Part shown: one piece after another, positions 44,930 through 54,657 of the stretch
How positions within the stretch are numbered: position 1 is the first letter of the stretch
How the letters are laid out: each line of letters begins with the position of its first letter
Notes under the pieces: model-generated
The model's database searches: none
What the model saw: the letters and a program-made list of their open reading frames with translations, nothing else
What the model was told of the DNA's origin: nothing
Made by a program: the position numbers and the translations under genes
DNA from: Variovorax sp. V93
Lineage (GTDB): Bacteria; Pseudomonadota; Gammaproteobacteria; Burkholderiales; Burkholderiaceae_C
Assembly: GCF_041154485.1 (NCBI RefSeq)
Contig: NZ_AP028669.1
Location: 744,001 to 808,000 of the forward strand
Length of the DNA: 64,000 nt
Reading direction: 5' to 3'

Positions 44930-46012
44930 ATGATCCTGGTAACCGGCGGCGCGGGCTTCATCGGCGCCAACTTCGTACTCGACTGGCTGGCGCAGGGCGA
45001 CGAGCCTGTCGTGAATCTCGACAAACTGACCTACGCCGGCAATCTCGAGACGCTCGCGTCCCTCAAGGGCGACCCGCGGCACATCTTCGCGCAGGGCGAC
45101 ATCGGCGACAGCGCCCTGGTCGATCGCCTGCTGGCCGAGCACAAACCGCGGGCCATTGTGAACTTTGCCGCGGAATCACACGTCGACCGCTCCATCCACG
45201 GCCCCGAAGACTTCGTGCAGACCAACGTGCTCGGCACCTTCCGCCTGCTCGAGTCCGTGCGCGGCCACTGGAGCGCGCTGCCGGCCGAGCAGAAGGCCGC
45301 CTTCCGCTTCCTGCACGTGTCCACCGACGAGGTCTACGGCTCCCTCTCCAAGACCGACCCCGCCTTCACCGAAGACAACAAGTACGAGCCCAACAGCCCC
45401 TACTCGGCCAGCAAGGCCGCCAGCGACCACCTCGTGCGCGCCTGGCACCACACCTACGGCCTGCCGGTCGTCACCACCAACTGCTCCAACAACTACGGGC
45501 CCTTCCACTTCCCCGAGAAGCTCATCCCGCTGATGATCGTCAACGCCCTGGCCGGCAAGCCCCTGCCCGTGTACGGCGACGGCATGCAGGTGCGCGACTG
45601 GCTCTACGTGAAGGACCACTGCAGCGCCATCCGGCGCGTGCTCGAAGCCGGCAAGCTCGGCGAGACCTACAACGTCGGCGGCTGGAACGAGAAGCCCAAC
45701 ATCGAGATCGTCAACACCGTCTGCGCCCTGCTCGACGAACTGCGCCCGCGCGCCGACGGCAAGCCCTACAAGGCGCAGATCAGCTACGTCACCGATCGCC
45801 CGGGCCACGACCGGCGCTACGCCATCGACGCGCGCAAGCTCGAACGCGAGCTCGGCTGGAAGCCCGCCGAAACCTTCGACAGCGGCATCCGCAAGACCGT
45901 CGAGTGGTACCTTGCCAACGGCGAATGGGTGCGCAACGTGCAAAGCGGTGCCTACCGCGAATGGGTCGAGAAGCAATACGACGCCGCACCCGCGGCCCAG
46001 GCCGCGGCATGA
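44930..46012 (+). CDS. rmlB: dTDP-glucose 4,6-dehydratase
   Basis: 360 residues from the ATG at 44930, preceded by GGGAG. NAD-binding [19 protein letters not shown], catalytic STDEVYG (Thr-Asp-Glu) and [11 protein letters not shown] (YxxxK) are complete, as is the C-terminal [13 protein letters not shown]. It converts dTDP-glucose to dTDP-4-keto-6-deoxyglucose, step two of dTDP-L-rhamnose synthesis. Its stop overlaps the rmlD start (ATGA). First gene of rmlBDAC; probably controlled from the region with the inverted repeat upstream. Confidence 0.97.
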   Translation: MILVTGGAGFIGANFVLDWLAQGDEPVVNLDKLTYAGNLETLASLKGDPRHIFAQGDIGDSALVDRLLAEHKPRAIVNFAAESHVDRSIHGPEDFVQTNVLGTFRLLESVRGHWSALPAEQKAAFRFLHVSTDEVYGSLSKTDPAFTEDNKYEPNSPYSASKAASDHLVRAWHHTYGLPVVTTNCSNNYGPFHFPEKLIPLMIVNALAGKPLPVYGDGMQVRDWLYVKDHCSAIRRVLEAGKLGETYNVGGWNEKPNIEIVNTVCALLDELRPRADGKPYKAQISYVTDRPGHDRRYAIDARKLERELGWKPAETFDSGIRKTVEWYLANGEWVRNVQSGAYREWVEKQYDAAPAAQAAA

Positions 46013-46899
46013 AGCTGCTGTTGCTGGGCAAGGGCGGCCAGGTCGGCTGGGAGCTGCAGCGCAGCCTCGCACCGCTGGGCGAGCTGGTCGCGCTCGATTT
46101 CGACAGCACCGATCTGAATGCCGATTTCAGCCGCCCCGAGCAACTGGCCGACACCGTGCTGAAAGTGCGCCCCGACGTCATCGTCAATGCCGCAGCCCAC
46201 ACCGCCGTCGACAAGGCCGAGAGCGAGCCCGAGTTCGCGCGCAAGCTCAACGCCACCTCCCCCGGCGTGGTGGCCGAAGCCGCGCAGCAGATCGGCGCGC
46301 TCATGGTGCACTACTCCACCGACTACGTTTTCGACGGCAGCGGCAGCACGCCCTGGCAGGAAGACGACGCCACCGGTCCGCTCAGCGTGTATGGCCGCAC
46401 CAAGCTTGAAGGCGAGCAACTGGTGGCCAAGCATTGCGCGAAGCACCTGATCTTTCGCACCAGCTGGGTCTATGCCGCGCGCGGCGGCAACTTTGCCAAG
46501 ACCATGCTGCGCATCGCCAAGGAGCGCGATCGCCTGACCGTCATCGACGACCAGTTCGGCGCGCCCACCGGCGCCGAGTTGCTGGCCGACGTCACGGCGC
46601 ACGCCATTCGCGCAACCCTGCAGGACCCCGCCAAGGCGGGGCTCTATCACGCGGTGGCGGGTGGCGTTACCACATGGCACGGCTATGCGCGCTTCGTGAT
46701 CGAGCAGGCGAAGGCGGCGGGCGTGGAACTCAAGGCAGGTCCGGAAGCGGTCGACCCCGTGCCCACCAGCGCCTTTCCCACATCCGCGACACGCCCCGCC
46801 AACTCGCGCCTGGACACGCACAAGTTGCAGTCCACCTTTGGCCTGGTGCTGCCGCACTGGCAGCAGGGCGTGGCCCGCATGCTGCGCGAGACCCTTTGA
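46009..46899 (+). CDS. rmlD: dTDP-4-dehydrorhamnose reductase
   Basis: 296 residues. The Rossmann motif is [11 protein letters not shown], followed by [21 protein letters not shown] and YGRTKLEGE (YxxxK). It reduces dTDP-4-keto-L-rhamnose to dTDP-L-rhamnose with NAD(P)H, the final step. Start overlaps rmlB by four bases; rmlA follows after 44 bases. Confidence 0.96.
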   Translation: MKLLLLGKGGQVGWELQRSLAPLGELVALDFDSTDLNADFSRPEQLADTVLKVRPDVIVNAAAHTAVDKAESEPEFARKLNATSPGVVAEAAQQIGALMVHYSTDYVFDGSGSTPWQEDDATGPLSVYGRTKLEGEQLVAKHCAKHLIFRTSWVYAARGGNFAKTMLRIAKERDRLTVIDDQFGAPTGAELLADVTAHAIRATLQDPAKAGLYHAVAGGVTTWHGYARFVIEQAKAAGVELKAGPEAVDPVPTSAFPTSATRPANSRLDTHKLQSTFGLVLPHWQQGVARMLRETL

Positions 46900-46943
46900 C
46901 AGCAGCGCTAGCGAAGCACGCAAGAAGCGGAGAACACAACACA

Positions 46944-47846
46944 ATGACCACCACGAAGACCACGCAACGCAAGGGCATCATCCTGGCCGGCGGCTCCGGC
47001 ACCCGGCTGCACCCCGCCACGCTCGCGCTCAGCAAGCAGCTGCTGCCGGTGTACGACAAGCCGATGATCTATTACCCGCTCAGCACGCTGATGCTCGGCG
47101 GCATGCGCGACATCCTGATCATCAGCACGCCGCAGGACACACCGCGCTTCCAGCAACTGCTGGGCGATGGCAGCCAGTGGGGCATCAACCTGCAGTACGC
47201 GGTGCAGCCCAGTCCCGATGGTTTGGCGCAGGCCTTCATCATCGGCGACGAGTTCCTGGGCAATGCGCCGAGCGCGCTGGTGCTGGGCGACAACATCTTC
47301 TACGGCCACGACTTCGCGCACCTGTTGGCCGACGCCGATGCGAAGCCCTCCGGCGCCACCGTGTTCGCCTACCATGTGCACGACCCCGAGCGCTATGGCG
47401 TGGTGGCCTTCGATGCGCAGGGCAAGGCCAGCAGCATCGAGGAAAAGCCGTTGAAGCCCAAGAGCAGCTATGCGGTGACTGGCCTGTACTTCTACGACAA
47501 CCAGGTGGTCGACATTGCCAAGGCCGTGAAGCCCAGCGCGCGCGGCGAGCTGGAGATCACGGCCGTCAACCAGGCCTACCTGGACCGGGACCAGCTCAAC
47601 GTGCAGATCATGCAGCGCGGCTATGCCTGGCTGGACACCGGCACGCACGAGAGCCTGCTGGAGGCCGCGCAGTTCATCCAGACCCTGGAGCATCGGCAAG
47701 GCCTCAAGATTGCGTGTCCGGAAGAGATCGCGTGGCGCAACGGCTACATCGACAGCGAGCAGCTGGCCAGGCTTGCCGCGCCGCTGCAGAAGAACGGCTA
47801 CGGCAAGTACCTGAACCACCTGCTGGCCGAGGAGGTGCGCTCGTGA
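46944..47846 (+). CDS. rmlA: Glucose-1-phosphate thymidylyltransferase
   Basis: 300 residues. The nucleotidyltransferase motif [37 protein letters not shown] is split here only for reading; key elements are GGSGTRL and the [11 protein letters not shown] block, with LGDNIFYG (metal Asp) and EEKPLKPKS later. It makes dTDP-glucose from glucose-1-phosphate and dTTP, the first step of dTDP-L-rhamnose synthesis, and is normally feedback-inhibited by the end product. rmlC begins within its last codons. Confidence 0.96.
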   Translation: MTTTKTTQRKGIILAGGSGTRLHPATLALSKQLLPVYDKPMIYYPLSTLMLGGMRDILIISTPQDTPRFQQLLGDGSQWGINLQYAVQPSPDGLAQAFIIGDEFLGNAPSALVLGDNIFYGHDFAHLLADADAKPSGATVFAYHVHDPERYGVVAFDAQGKASSIEEKPLKPKSSYAVTGLYFYDNQVVDIAKAVKPSARGELEITAVNQAYLDRDQLNVQIMQRGYAWLDTGTHESLLEAAQFIQTLEHRQGLKIACPEEIAWRNGYIDSEQLARLAAPLQKNGYGKYLNHLLAEEVRS

Positions 47847-48391
47847 AGGCCACGCCGACCGCGATCCCCGAAGTGCTGATCATCGAGCCGAAGGTGTTCG
47901 GCGATGCGCGCGGCTTCTTCTACGAGAGCTTCAACGGCAAGGCGTTCGACGAGGCCGTGGGGCGGCACGTCGAGTTCGTGCAGGACAACCATTCGCGCTC
48001 GGCCAAGGGGGTGCTGCGCGGCCTGCACTACCAGATCCAGCAGCCGCAGGGCAAGCTGGTGCGCGTGGTGCGCGGTGCGGTATTCGACGTAGCTGTGGAC
48101 ATCCGCAAGTCGTCGCCGACGTTTGGTCAATGGGTGGGGGTGGAGCTCAGCGAGGACAACCACAGACAGCTGTGGATACCGGCCGGGTTCGCACATGCCT
48201 TTCTTGTGGTTAGCGCGACAGCAGACTTCCTCTACAAGACCACAGACTACTATGCGCCGGCGCACGAACGCTGCATAGCGTGGAACGACCCGAAAGTCGG
48301 TATTGCATGGCCAGACATCGGGATGGCGCCCATGCTGTCCGCGAAAGATCAAGCCGGCGTTTCACTGAATCAAGCCGAAATCTTCGACTGA
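47843..48391 (+). CDS. rmlC: dTDP-4-dehydrorhamnose 3,5-epimerase
   Basis: 182 residues from a GTG that overlaps the rmlA stop (GTGA). The cupin fold is evident from [10 protein letters not shown], catalytic His region [25 protein letters not shown], and [11 protein letters not shown]. It epimerises C3 and C5 of dTDP-4-keto-6-deoxyglucose. Base composition falls toward the AT-rich side from the 3' third of this gene onward, marking the boundary of the acquired cassette downstream. Confidence 0.96.
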   Translation: MKATPTAIPEVLIIEPKVFGDARGFFYESFNGKAFDEAVGRHVEFVQDNHSRSAKGVLRGLHYQIQQPQGKLVRVVRGAVFDVAVDIRKSSPTFGQWVGVELSEDNHRQLWIPAGFAHAFLVVSATADFLYKTTDYYAPAHERCIAWNDPKVGIAWPDIGMAPMLSAKDQAGVSLNQAEIFD

Positions 48392-48423
48392 AAAGTAGCG
48401 AAGAACCGGTTGCGATGTAGTCG

Positions 48424-48681
48424 GTCCTGCAATTTCCTCGCCTCCCGCATGAATTACTAGTTTTGCAGGAGCGGCGACGGTGCACCCAGTCCTCGAGAAT
48501 CGTTGGAAGATGGATTAATTTCTGAGGGATTCGCGTGATGACCGGGCGCAGCGACACGAGCGAGCATGTAGTGCATTTTTTATCAAATTGGTCGTATTTC
48601 CTCCGGCAAGCCGATGCGGGTGTCACTGGACCGGGGGGCACAATCTTCATTCAGATATCAAGGGGGCAATCAAATGTATAA
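48424..48681 (+). pseudogene. Left IS5-like element relic (5' end with transposase start)
   Basis: The stretch 48424-48565 is an imperfect direct repeat of 54658-54796, sharing for instance GAGAATCGTTGGAAGATG and TGAGGGATT/CGAGGGATT. From the ATG at 48538 a 47-codon frame reads MTGRSDTSEHVVHFLSNW, which I recognise as the typical start of one group of IS5-family transposases, then decays to a stop at 48679-48681. No further transposase motif is present, so only the first part of an insertion sequence remains. It occupies most of the 345-base gap between rmlC and the first low-GC glycosyltransferase gene. Confidence 0.6.
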
Positions 48682-48736
48682 ACACACGAGGCCCGCGCTT
48701 AAACAGTTTCAACCAAATTCTTGAATTAAGGGCGCC

Positions 48737-49849
48737 ATGAAAAGCGGTGAGAAGTTCCGTATTGCGCATCTGAGTCCAGCGTATTTTTCTCCAGACTCGT
48801 ATGTGGGCGGCGGGGAGAGATATGTTGACTATCTCACGCAATCCTTGCAAACGGTCGCAGGCTTTGAGCAGGCCATATTTTCGATTGGACCAGATGATCA
48901 ATTATTTTTGCGAAATGGCATCCCGGTCCGTGTTCTGAAAAACGAATCTTCACATCCGGGTATGACAAACGCACTGTCGACACGGCTGTGGCGCGAGCTT
49001 GACGGGTTCGATCTCGTTCACATACATCAGTGCTTGACGTTATTCGGCGCGTTCAGCACGTCTATCGTTCGCTCGTTAAAAATCCCAGCTATTGGTACCG
49101 ATCTTGGCGGTGGAGAGGACCCGCAGATGTTGCGCGGTCGAGGAATCGAGCTTTTGGACGGACTGATTTCTATTTCGAAGTATGCCCACAATCTAGTGGG
49201 TTCGCATTTCAAGGGGCCGCACGAAATTCTCATTGGGCCTGTGGATACTGACCGATTCGTGCCGGCCTCACGGGAACCGTCTGCCAATGTAGGTCAAATT
49301 TTGTGTGTCAGCCGCATATTGCCACATAAAGGAATCGACCGTGTGATTGCAGCGCTGCCCTCCTCCCTTAATTTGACGATCGTTGGCCGCCCTTATCATC
49401 AGCCATATTACGAACTGCTTGTAAAAATGGCGGAAGGAAAAAACGTCCGGTTCGTTCTAGAAGCCGACGACGACGCCCTTCTTGATATATACAATAATAG
49501 TGCAGTGTTCGTGCAAGCTTCCACGGCCCGTGATATTTATGGAAACAATATTGCGAAGCCTGAATTGATGGGTCTGACTACCCTGGAGGCGATGTCATGC
49601 GGTTTGCCTGTTATTGTATCCGACGCCGGGTCTCTGCCGGAACTGGTGACCGATGCTCGATTCGGTCAAGTGTTTTCCTCGCACGATGATTTGGTAGCGA
49701 TTTTCGAAAAAGTGGCTGCCGGAGCCTGGCCGGCATCTGATGCCGGAGAACTTGCGCGTTCACACGTTATTTCTCATCATGGCCTCAGTGCAATTGGAGC
49801 TCGTTTGGCTGCCTTTTACAGGCGCACCATAGTGAGTCGAAAAAACTAA
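48737..49849 (+). CDS. Glycosyltransferase family 4
   Basis: 370 residues, GT-B fold of the GT4/GT1-like Glycos_transf_1 type. Visible are the N-terminal acceptor side loop VGGGERYVDYL, a linker LCVSRILPHKGIDRVIAAL typical of the start of the nucleotide-sugar domain, and the EX7E region ELMGLTTLEAMSCGLPVIVSDAGSLPELV. It should add one sugar to a lipid-linked or polymer intermediate at the cytoplasmic face. First gene of the lower-GC cassette; base and codon usage are visibly more AT-rich than the rml genes. Donor and acceptor unknown. Confidence 0.88.
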   Translation: MKSGEKFRIAHLSPAYFSPDSYVGGGERYVDYLTQSLQTVAGFEQAIFSIGPDDQLFLRNGIPVRVLKNESSHPGMTNALSTRLWRELDGFDLVHIHQCLTLFGAFSTSIVRSLKIPAIGTDLGGGEDPQMLRGRGIELLDGLISISKYAHNLVGSHFKGPHEILIGPVDTDRFVPASREPSANVGQILCVSRILPHKGIDRVIAALPSSLNLTIVGRPYHQPYYELLVKMAEGKNVRFVLEADDDALLDIYNNSAVFVQASTARDIYGNNIAKPELMGLTTLEAMSCGLPVIVSDAGSLPELVTDARFGQVFSSHDDLVAIFEKVAAGAWPASDAGELARSHVISHHGLSAIGARLAAFYRRTIVSRKN

Positions 49850-49859
49850 GGGTACAGCA

Positions 49860-51110
49860 TTGCGAATTCTGTTTCTCACCAATCTTTACCCGCCACTCAT
49901 AATAGGTGGCTATGAAATTGCTTGCGCGCAAACTGCAGAAGCGATGCGTAGTCGCGGGCATGAGGTCCAAGTCCTCACCACCTGGAGCCATGTTCCGCAG
50001 GAAACAAAAACGCCGGACTGGATCCGTAGGCGTCTCGATCTGCACTGGTATGTTCCTCATACTCCAAACCAGACCCTAGAAGCTCGTGATCTCCACAGTG
50101 CGGTCTGCTCGTCCTATGCCAACACACTCCATTTGTTGGATGCCTTGTTAGATTTCCGTCCAGATGTTGTGTCTGCATGGAATCTGACAGGAATAGGTGG
50201 GTTGGCCATGATGGACTTGTTGAATCATCTGGACGTGCCTTGGACGCTTTATTTGGGAGATAGAGTGCCGGTTGATATTGCAGCCAATGTCCCGGCCGAC
50301 GTCAGAGGAATATTTAATGCTCGAGGAGGCGAGGTCTATGAGAAAGCGCGTATTTTCTCTGTAAGTCAAAATCTTCTTGATGAGATCGAGACCGAATCAA
50401 GTATATCGTTTCCCCAGGGTGCTGATATTGTGGCTGGGTGGGCTGATCTTTCTCAATCATTGCCACACCAGCCGTACTTGCAGAATGGGAAAGCGCGGTT
50501 CGTGGCAGCAAGTTCCGTTGCGCCTCACAAAGGCACTGATCTAATTATCGAGGCCAGTGCGCAGTTACAGGAGAGCGGAGTTGATTTTTCAGTCGACATC
50601 TTTGGTGAAGGCGATTTGCCACGCTATGTAGATATGGCAAAGCGGCTGCGTGTGGAAGAACGTGTCCGATTTCTTGGTTCGCTGCCCTACATGGATCTCT
50701 TGAGGGCGTATTCAGCGTATGACGCATTTCTTTGTCCCACCTGGGAGAGAGACCCGTTCCCCTTTGCGCCCCTAGGGGCTGCGGGTTGCTACACCCCGCC
50801 GATATTGACCCGGAATTGTGGAACTAGCGAGCGACTAGTCGACGGTGTCCACTGCATAAAGATCGAGCGCACAGCAGAAGATCTTGCAAGAGCAATGGCC
50901 GAAGTTGCGGCTGGCCAAGTGAATTTGGCAAAGATGGGCCGGGCCGGTCGACGTTTAGTCGAGAGCGATCTGTCTTTTGAGCGTCATCTGGACAAAATGG
51001 AACGTGCATTTGAGGAGTGCGCGCGCTCTTGGGAGATGCCCGAAGATCCGAAGCTTCCGCTGCTTCTGTTTCTGAAGCACAATTTGTCGGTGAGGTTGCG
51101 CTTTGGGTGA
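49860..51110 (+). CDS. Glycosyltransferase family 4 with degenerate EX7E motif
   Basis: 416 residues from a TTG at 49860, only ten bases after the previous stop. The N-terminus MRILFLTNLYPPLIIGGYEI and the VAASSVAPHKGTDLIIEASAQL segment show a GT-B retaining glycosyltransferase. At the donor site the expected EX7E motif is altered: the segment reads FPFAPLGAAGCYTPPIL with neither Glu in place, so donor handling may differ or activity may be reduced. The last eight bases overlap the next gene. AT-rich codon usage like its neighbours. Confidence 0.82.
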   Translation: MRILFLTNLYPPLIIGGYEIACAQTAEAMRSRGHEVQVLTTWSHVPQETKTPDWIRRRLDLHWYVPHTPNQTLEARDLHSAVCSSYANTLHLLDALLDFRPDVVSAWNLTGIGGLAMMDLLNHLDVPWTLYLGDRVPVDIAANVPADVRGIFNARGGEVYEKARIFSVSQNLLDEIETESSISFPQGADIVAGWADLSQSLPHQPYLQNGKARFVAASSVAPHKGTDLIIEASAQLQESGVDFSVDIFGEGDLPRYVDMAKRLRVEERVRFLGSLPYMDLLRAYSAYDAFLCPTWERDPFPFAPLGAAGCYTPPILTRNCGTSERLVDGVHCIKIERTAEDLARAMAEVAAGQVNLAKMGRAGRRLVESDLSFERHLDKMERAFEECARSWEMPEDPKLPLLLFLKHNLSVRLRFG

Positions 51111-52077
51111 ATTTTATCAAACAGGACAGGCACAGCGGCACCTAATTTTGGGTGGGGACGGTTTTATCGGTCGCCATGTGGCGTTGCTGTTGGCCCGCAA
51201 AGGCTTCAGTGTGACAATTGCCACGCGGTTACCTCAAACTTTTGCTTTCCCGGATGCCGAAGCTAGTCGCATTTCGAGAAAATCCTTCGAGTTGGCTTCG
51301 GCCGATTGGGACGAGCTTGTAAAAGACGTCGATGTGGTGCACCACTACGCTTGGAGTTCCATACCTGCTAGCGCAAATGCTAATCCGGCCGGCGATCTTC
51401 TTTTGAACGTTTCCGCCACCATCGGACTACTTGACGCGTTGAGACGAAAAGGCCAAGGGCGCGTTGTATTTACATCTTCGGGCGGAACTGTATATGGAAA
51501 GGTAAACAGAACCCCAATCGATGAAGACGTCGTGCTTAGACCGATTACTGCCTACGGGGCAGGAAAGGTGTCCGCGGAGATATATCTGAGTTTATTCCGC
51601 TCCATGCATGGCATCGACTGCAGGGTCGCTCGGATTTCTAATCCATATGGCGCGGGTCAAAATGTGGAGCGAGGTCTTGGGGTAATTACAACATTCTTGC
51701 ATCGCTCATTGACTGGAGAGGACATCATTATTTGGGGCGACGGAAACGTAACGCGCGATTTCATTCACATCGCTGATCTGGCTGCTTGCTTGGCCAATCT
51801 GGCCGTGGCGCCACCTTCGGATCAGTTCATCTTCAACGTCGGCACCGGCCTTGGTGTGAGTCTGAATCAGGCCGTCGATGAAATTGAGAAAATTTTAGGT
51901 CGCCAGCTCACCGTCAGGCGCTCTCCATCCCGCCTCATTGATGTACCAGTCAATGTTCTCGCCATTGATCGGGTATGTCGAGCGCTAGGCTGGGAACCAC
52001 AGGTTTCATTGTCGGCAGGAATTGATAACACCATTAGAGACTTGAAAGCTGGCTGCGCGTTTTCCAGTCTGATCTAA
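51103..52077 (+). CDS. NAD-dependent epimerase/dehydratase (extended SDR)
   Basis: 324 residues from a TTG that overlaps the previous gene. The Rossmann loop is GGDGFIGRH, then the active-site Ser in FTSSGGTVYG and YxxxK in YGAGK, with RISNPYGAGQ following as in UDP-glucose 4-epimerase-like enzymes. It probably makes or modifies a nucleotide sugar used by the adjacent glycosyltransferases, by C4 epimerisation or dehydration; the exact substrate is not predictable. Located in the low-GC cassette. Confidence 0.87.
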   Translation: MGEFYQTGQAQRHLILGGDGFIGRHVALLLARKGFSVTIATRLPQTFAFPDAEASRISRKSFELASADWDELVKDVDVVHHYAWSSIPASANANPAGDLLLNVSATIGLLDALRRKGQGRVVFTSSGGTVYGKVNRTPIDEDVVLRPITAYGAGKVSAEIYLSLFRSMHGIDCRVARISNPYGAGQNVERGLGVITTFLHRSLTGEDIIIWGDGNVTRDFIHIADLAACLANLAVAPPSDQFIFNVGTGLGVSLNQAVDEIEKILGRQLTVRRSPSRLIDVPVNVLAIDRVCRALGWEPQVSLSAGIDNTIRDLKAGCAFSSLI

Positions 52078-52118
52078 TGTAGGCATTCTTTTAATTGTAG
52101 TTTAAGATGGAGAAATAG

Positions 52119-53312
52119 ATGGAGCTTGGAAATCTATCGGAGTTTGGGCGATCAAGATCTTCAACTCGGTGGGCAACGAATCCGGTGCGGAGGTTTGTTT
52201 GGTGGTTAATTGCCCCATATTTTCGCGGTGCTGAGGGGCGGATCGCCGCCAGAATTGATGCGGTTGATTTGGGTATTCGTAACCAAATCCCGGAAATCTC
52301 AGCTGAGATTGAAAAGGTCGCGGTTGAGGCGGAAAAAAGGGCTTCCGCCAAGGTTGACTCTTTGACAGGCGGATTGCGAAAAGACGCATTTGCCATCGCA
52401 AATCGTATTGCGGGTCTCGAAGAAGAAGCAGGTGTCCTGAGCGGCAATCTCTCTACATTAGACCGAAAAATTCAGTCGATTGCTCATGGAGTGGAGGAGC
52501 GCATAAGTAAGCTTGAAATTTCTCTCCAAAAATATGAACAGCTGGGTGCAAATCTGCCGCAGGAAAAAAATTCGAACGGTTTGATTATCGCCAAGGGGCA
52601 AGCGGCCGAGCGACTGCTCGTGCGGCAAAATGATCATATTGGGAAGCGGATTATTGCGGGCGAAGAGTGGGAGCCGCATGTGCGAAAAGCAATAGAAGAG
52701 GCCGCCAGACCAGATGGGGTCGCAATTGATGCGGGCGCGTATATTGGCATACACACACTTACGATGTCGCGCTGCTTTTCCACCGTTCATGCGTTTGAGC
52801 CGCAACTGGGGATCTTTCAGGTTCTTTGTGGCAATTTAGCCTTGAATGAGCGTTTGAACGTCGTCACGCACAACGGAGCACTATACGATCGTAGCATCGC
52901 GATGCGACTCGCCCCACAGGACCATCAAGAAATAGGTGTTCCGATGGTTGGTGGTGATATTGATTACAACCGAATTGAAAATGCTGCGGCTTTGTCGTTC
53001 GAGATTGCGGCTCCGGGCGATCCGCACGTTGATGCAATCGCTCTCGATGATTTGGCGCTCGAAAATGTCTCGTTGATTAAGATCGACACTCAGGGCTCGG
53101 ATCTCCGAGTGCTGGCCGGTGCGGAACGCACAATTGCCAAATCAAAACCAGTCGTTCTCTTTGAGTGGGAGCGGGATTTGGCGGCACTTCATGGGGCTAC
53201 GCTTGAAGGTTTTTTTGCGTTTTTTGAGAAGCTCGACTACGCGGTCGAGGTTTTGCATGAGACCTCTCCTGGGCGGCAGGCTGACTATATTGCCAAGCCT
53301 CGAAGCAGTTGA
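52119..53312 (+). CDS. Coiled-coil protein with C-terminal FkbM methyltransferase domain
   Basis: 397 residues from the ATG at 52119 (GGAG eight bases upstream). Residues about 40-150 are a long charged heptad-like helix (EISAEIEKVAVEAEKRA, LEEEAGVLSGNLSTLDRKI, EERISKLEISLQKYEQLG), a predicted coiled coil. From about residue 200 there is an FkbM-type SAM-dependent methyltransferase: DAGAYIGIHTLTMS (SAM-binding), VHAFEPQ, LALNERLNVVTHNGALYD and LIKIDTQGSDLRVLAGAERTI. It may O-methylate a terminal sugar. In WbdD-type systems a coiled coil coupled to a capping methyltransferase measures O-antigen length, so chain termination is an attractive inference here. Confidence 0.82.
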   Translation: MELGNLSEFGRSRSSTRWATNPVRRFVWWLIAPYFRGAEGRIAARIDAVDLGIRNQIPEISAEIEKVAVEAEKRASAKVDSLTGGLRKDAFAIANRIAGLEEEAGVLSGNLSTLDRKIQSIAHGVEERISKLEISLQKYEQLGANLPQEKNSNGLIIAKGQAAERLLVRQNDHIGKRIIAGEEWEPHVRKAIEEAARPDGVAIDAGAYIGIHTLTMSRCFSTVHAFEPQLGIFQVLCGNLALNERLNVVTHNGALYDRSIAMRLAPQDHQEIGVPMVGGDIDYNRIENAAALSFEIAAPGDPHVDAIALDDLALENVSLIKIDTQGSDLRVLAGAERTIAKSKPVVLFEWERDLAALHGATLEGFFAFFEKLDYAVEVLHETSPGRQADYIAKPRSS

Positions 53313-53355
53313 GATTCTCGATGTCTAACGGTTTTCTTGAAATTCGATAAACGTA

Positions 53356-54618
53356 ATGCGGATATTGATTCTGGCTCCCTGGCCATATCGCCATCCTCGT
53401 AATGGCGGACAACTTCGCGCCGCGTCTATAACAAGGGCCTATGAAGACGCCGGCCACGAAGTGCGGTCCGCGGGCCTATACATTCCCAGTGGATGCCGGG
53501 CTGATGACGTCGGGCCGACGGACATTGCCCTGAGCGGTGGAGCCGCGGAATTCCATGGAGCACTCCCAAGCGATAGGCGACGTTCGGAGATGTCTTGGTG
53601 GGAAGCTGTGGCGGCAGCACCAGAGAGCTTTGCTGCTTTTGCCGAGATCGTGCGTGAATATCGACCAGATCTATTGCAGTTTGAAGAAATTGCGCTCTGG
53701 CCTGTGGTGAGGCGACTAAAGCGCGAAAGATATTTGGAAGGCGTGACGATCGTACATTCGTCTTATAACTTCGAAACTATTGCATGGGGCCATAGGAGCG
53801 TTGCCGCGGGCGATGTAACGCCAGAGACGCTTCGCGATATCGCACAGATCGAGCAAGACATTGCCTCGGAGGTAGATCTTATAGTCGCTGTCTCGGACGG
53901 CGACGCTCGGGAATTCGTCAAACTTAATGCTGCAAAGGTGTGCGTTGCACCAAATGGCGTCGCTTGCGTTCAAAGCTCGACTATGGAGTCGGTTTCGTCA
54001 TATCTGCCGGCTAGCTCGCCTTATGCCTTATTCGTTAGCAGTGCTCATCCGCCAAATGCACGAGGTATTGTCGATTTCGCCGCGGGAGCTTCCGGCCATC
54101 CGCTGCGCCACGGCGAGATTATGGTTTGTGGAAAAGTTGGGGCGCTCATGGAAGTTGCTCCGCAATTCAGAAAGGCGACGAAGATTCTGGGAAGATGCCG
54201 CTTCCTGGGCTGGGTCGATGACGTTGCGCTAAACGCGCTCTATAGAAATGCCAGAGTAGTAATTCTTCCAAAAATGTATTCGGGAGGATCGAATTTGAAG
54301 ACGGCGGAAGCTATTGTCAGTGGCCGTCCTATAGTTGCGACTAAGCTTGCCTTTGAAGGTTTTGAACAGTGGATTGGCCTGCATGGCGTTGCAATAGCTG
54401 ATGACCCCGACGAGTTTTGGAGGCTTGTCGATAGCTACCTGATGAACGAGCATGTCGAGCAACCCCGGCTACAGGAGACTGTCGAGGGATTGCTATGGAA
54501 AAATTGTCTTAAGCCTATGATTCGCGCAGCTGAATCAGCCCGCGCTCACGCGACACGTATCGACCCGCTGGACGGATCAATGAGGGCCGATGCGTCAGCT
54601 GTGGAGGAACACTTGTAG
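53356..54618 (+). CDS. Glycosyltransferase family 4
   Basis: 420 residues. The N-terminus LILAPWPYRHPRNGGQLRAASI and the C-terminal donor site ILPKMYSGGSNLKTAEAIVSGRPIVATKLAFEGF fit GT4 enzymes of the Glyco_trans_1_4 type, with the second Glu of the EX7E site present and the first replaced by sequence around Tyr-Ser-Gly-Gly, a common variant. Last gene of the low-GC cassette; the relic of an IS5-like element follows at once. Donor and acceptor unknown. Confidence 0.86.
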   Translation: MRILILAPWPYRHPRNGGQLRAASITRAYEDAGHEVRSAGLYIPSGCRADDVGPTDIALSGGAAEFHGALPSDRRRSEMSWWEAVAAAPESFAAFAEIVREYRPDLLQFEEIALWPVVRRLKRERYLEGVTIVHSSYNFETIAWGHRSVAAGDVTPETLRDIAQIEQDIASEVDLIVAVSDGDAREFVKLNAAKVCVAPNGVACVQSSTMESVSSYLPASSPYALFVSSAHPPNARGIVDFAAGASGHPLRHGEIMVCGKVGALMEVAPQFRKATKILGRCRFLGWVDDVALNALYRNARVVILPKMYSGGSNLKTAEAIVSGRPIVATKLAFEGFEQWIGLHGVAIADDPDEFWRLVDSYLMNEHVEQPRLQETVEGLLWKNCLKPMIRAAESARAHATRIDPLDGSMRADASAVEEHL

Positions 54619-54657
54619 GTCGCCGGCTCGTTTGGAGAAAGTGTTTGCTAAGTGGTG

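Noticed and set aside
44552..45142. 196-codon minus-strand frame over the glycine riboswitch and rmlB start
   Set aside because: It runs through structured RNA and the antisense of rmlB, with no family resemblance.
44899..46899. 666-codon plus-strand frame that appears to fuse rmlB region with rmlD
   Set aside because: Its first part is an out-of-frame reading of rmlB; only the rmlD part is real and it has its own ATG at 46009 with an ATGA overlap.
48538..48681. 47-codon frame as a possible small gene
   Set aside because: Its first residues look like an IS5-type transposase start and the region is duplicated at the other end of the cassette, so a transposon relic explains it better.
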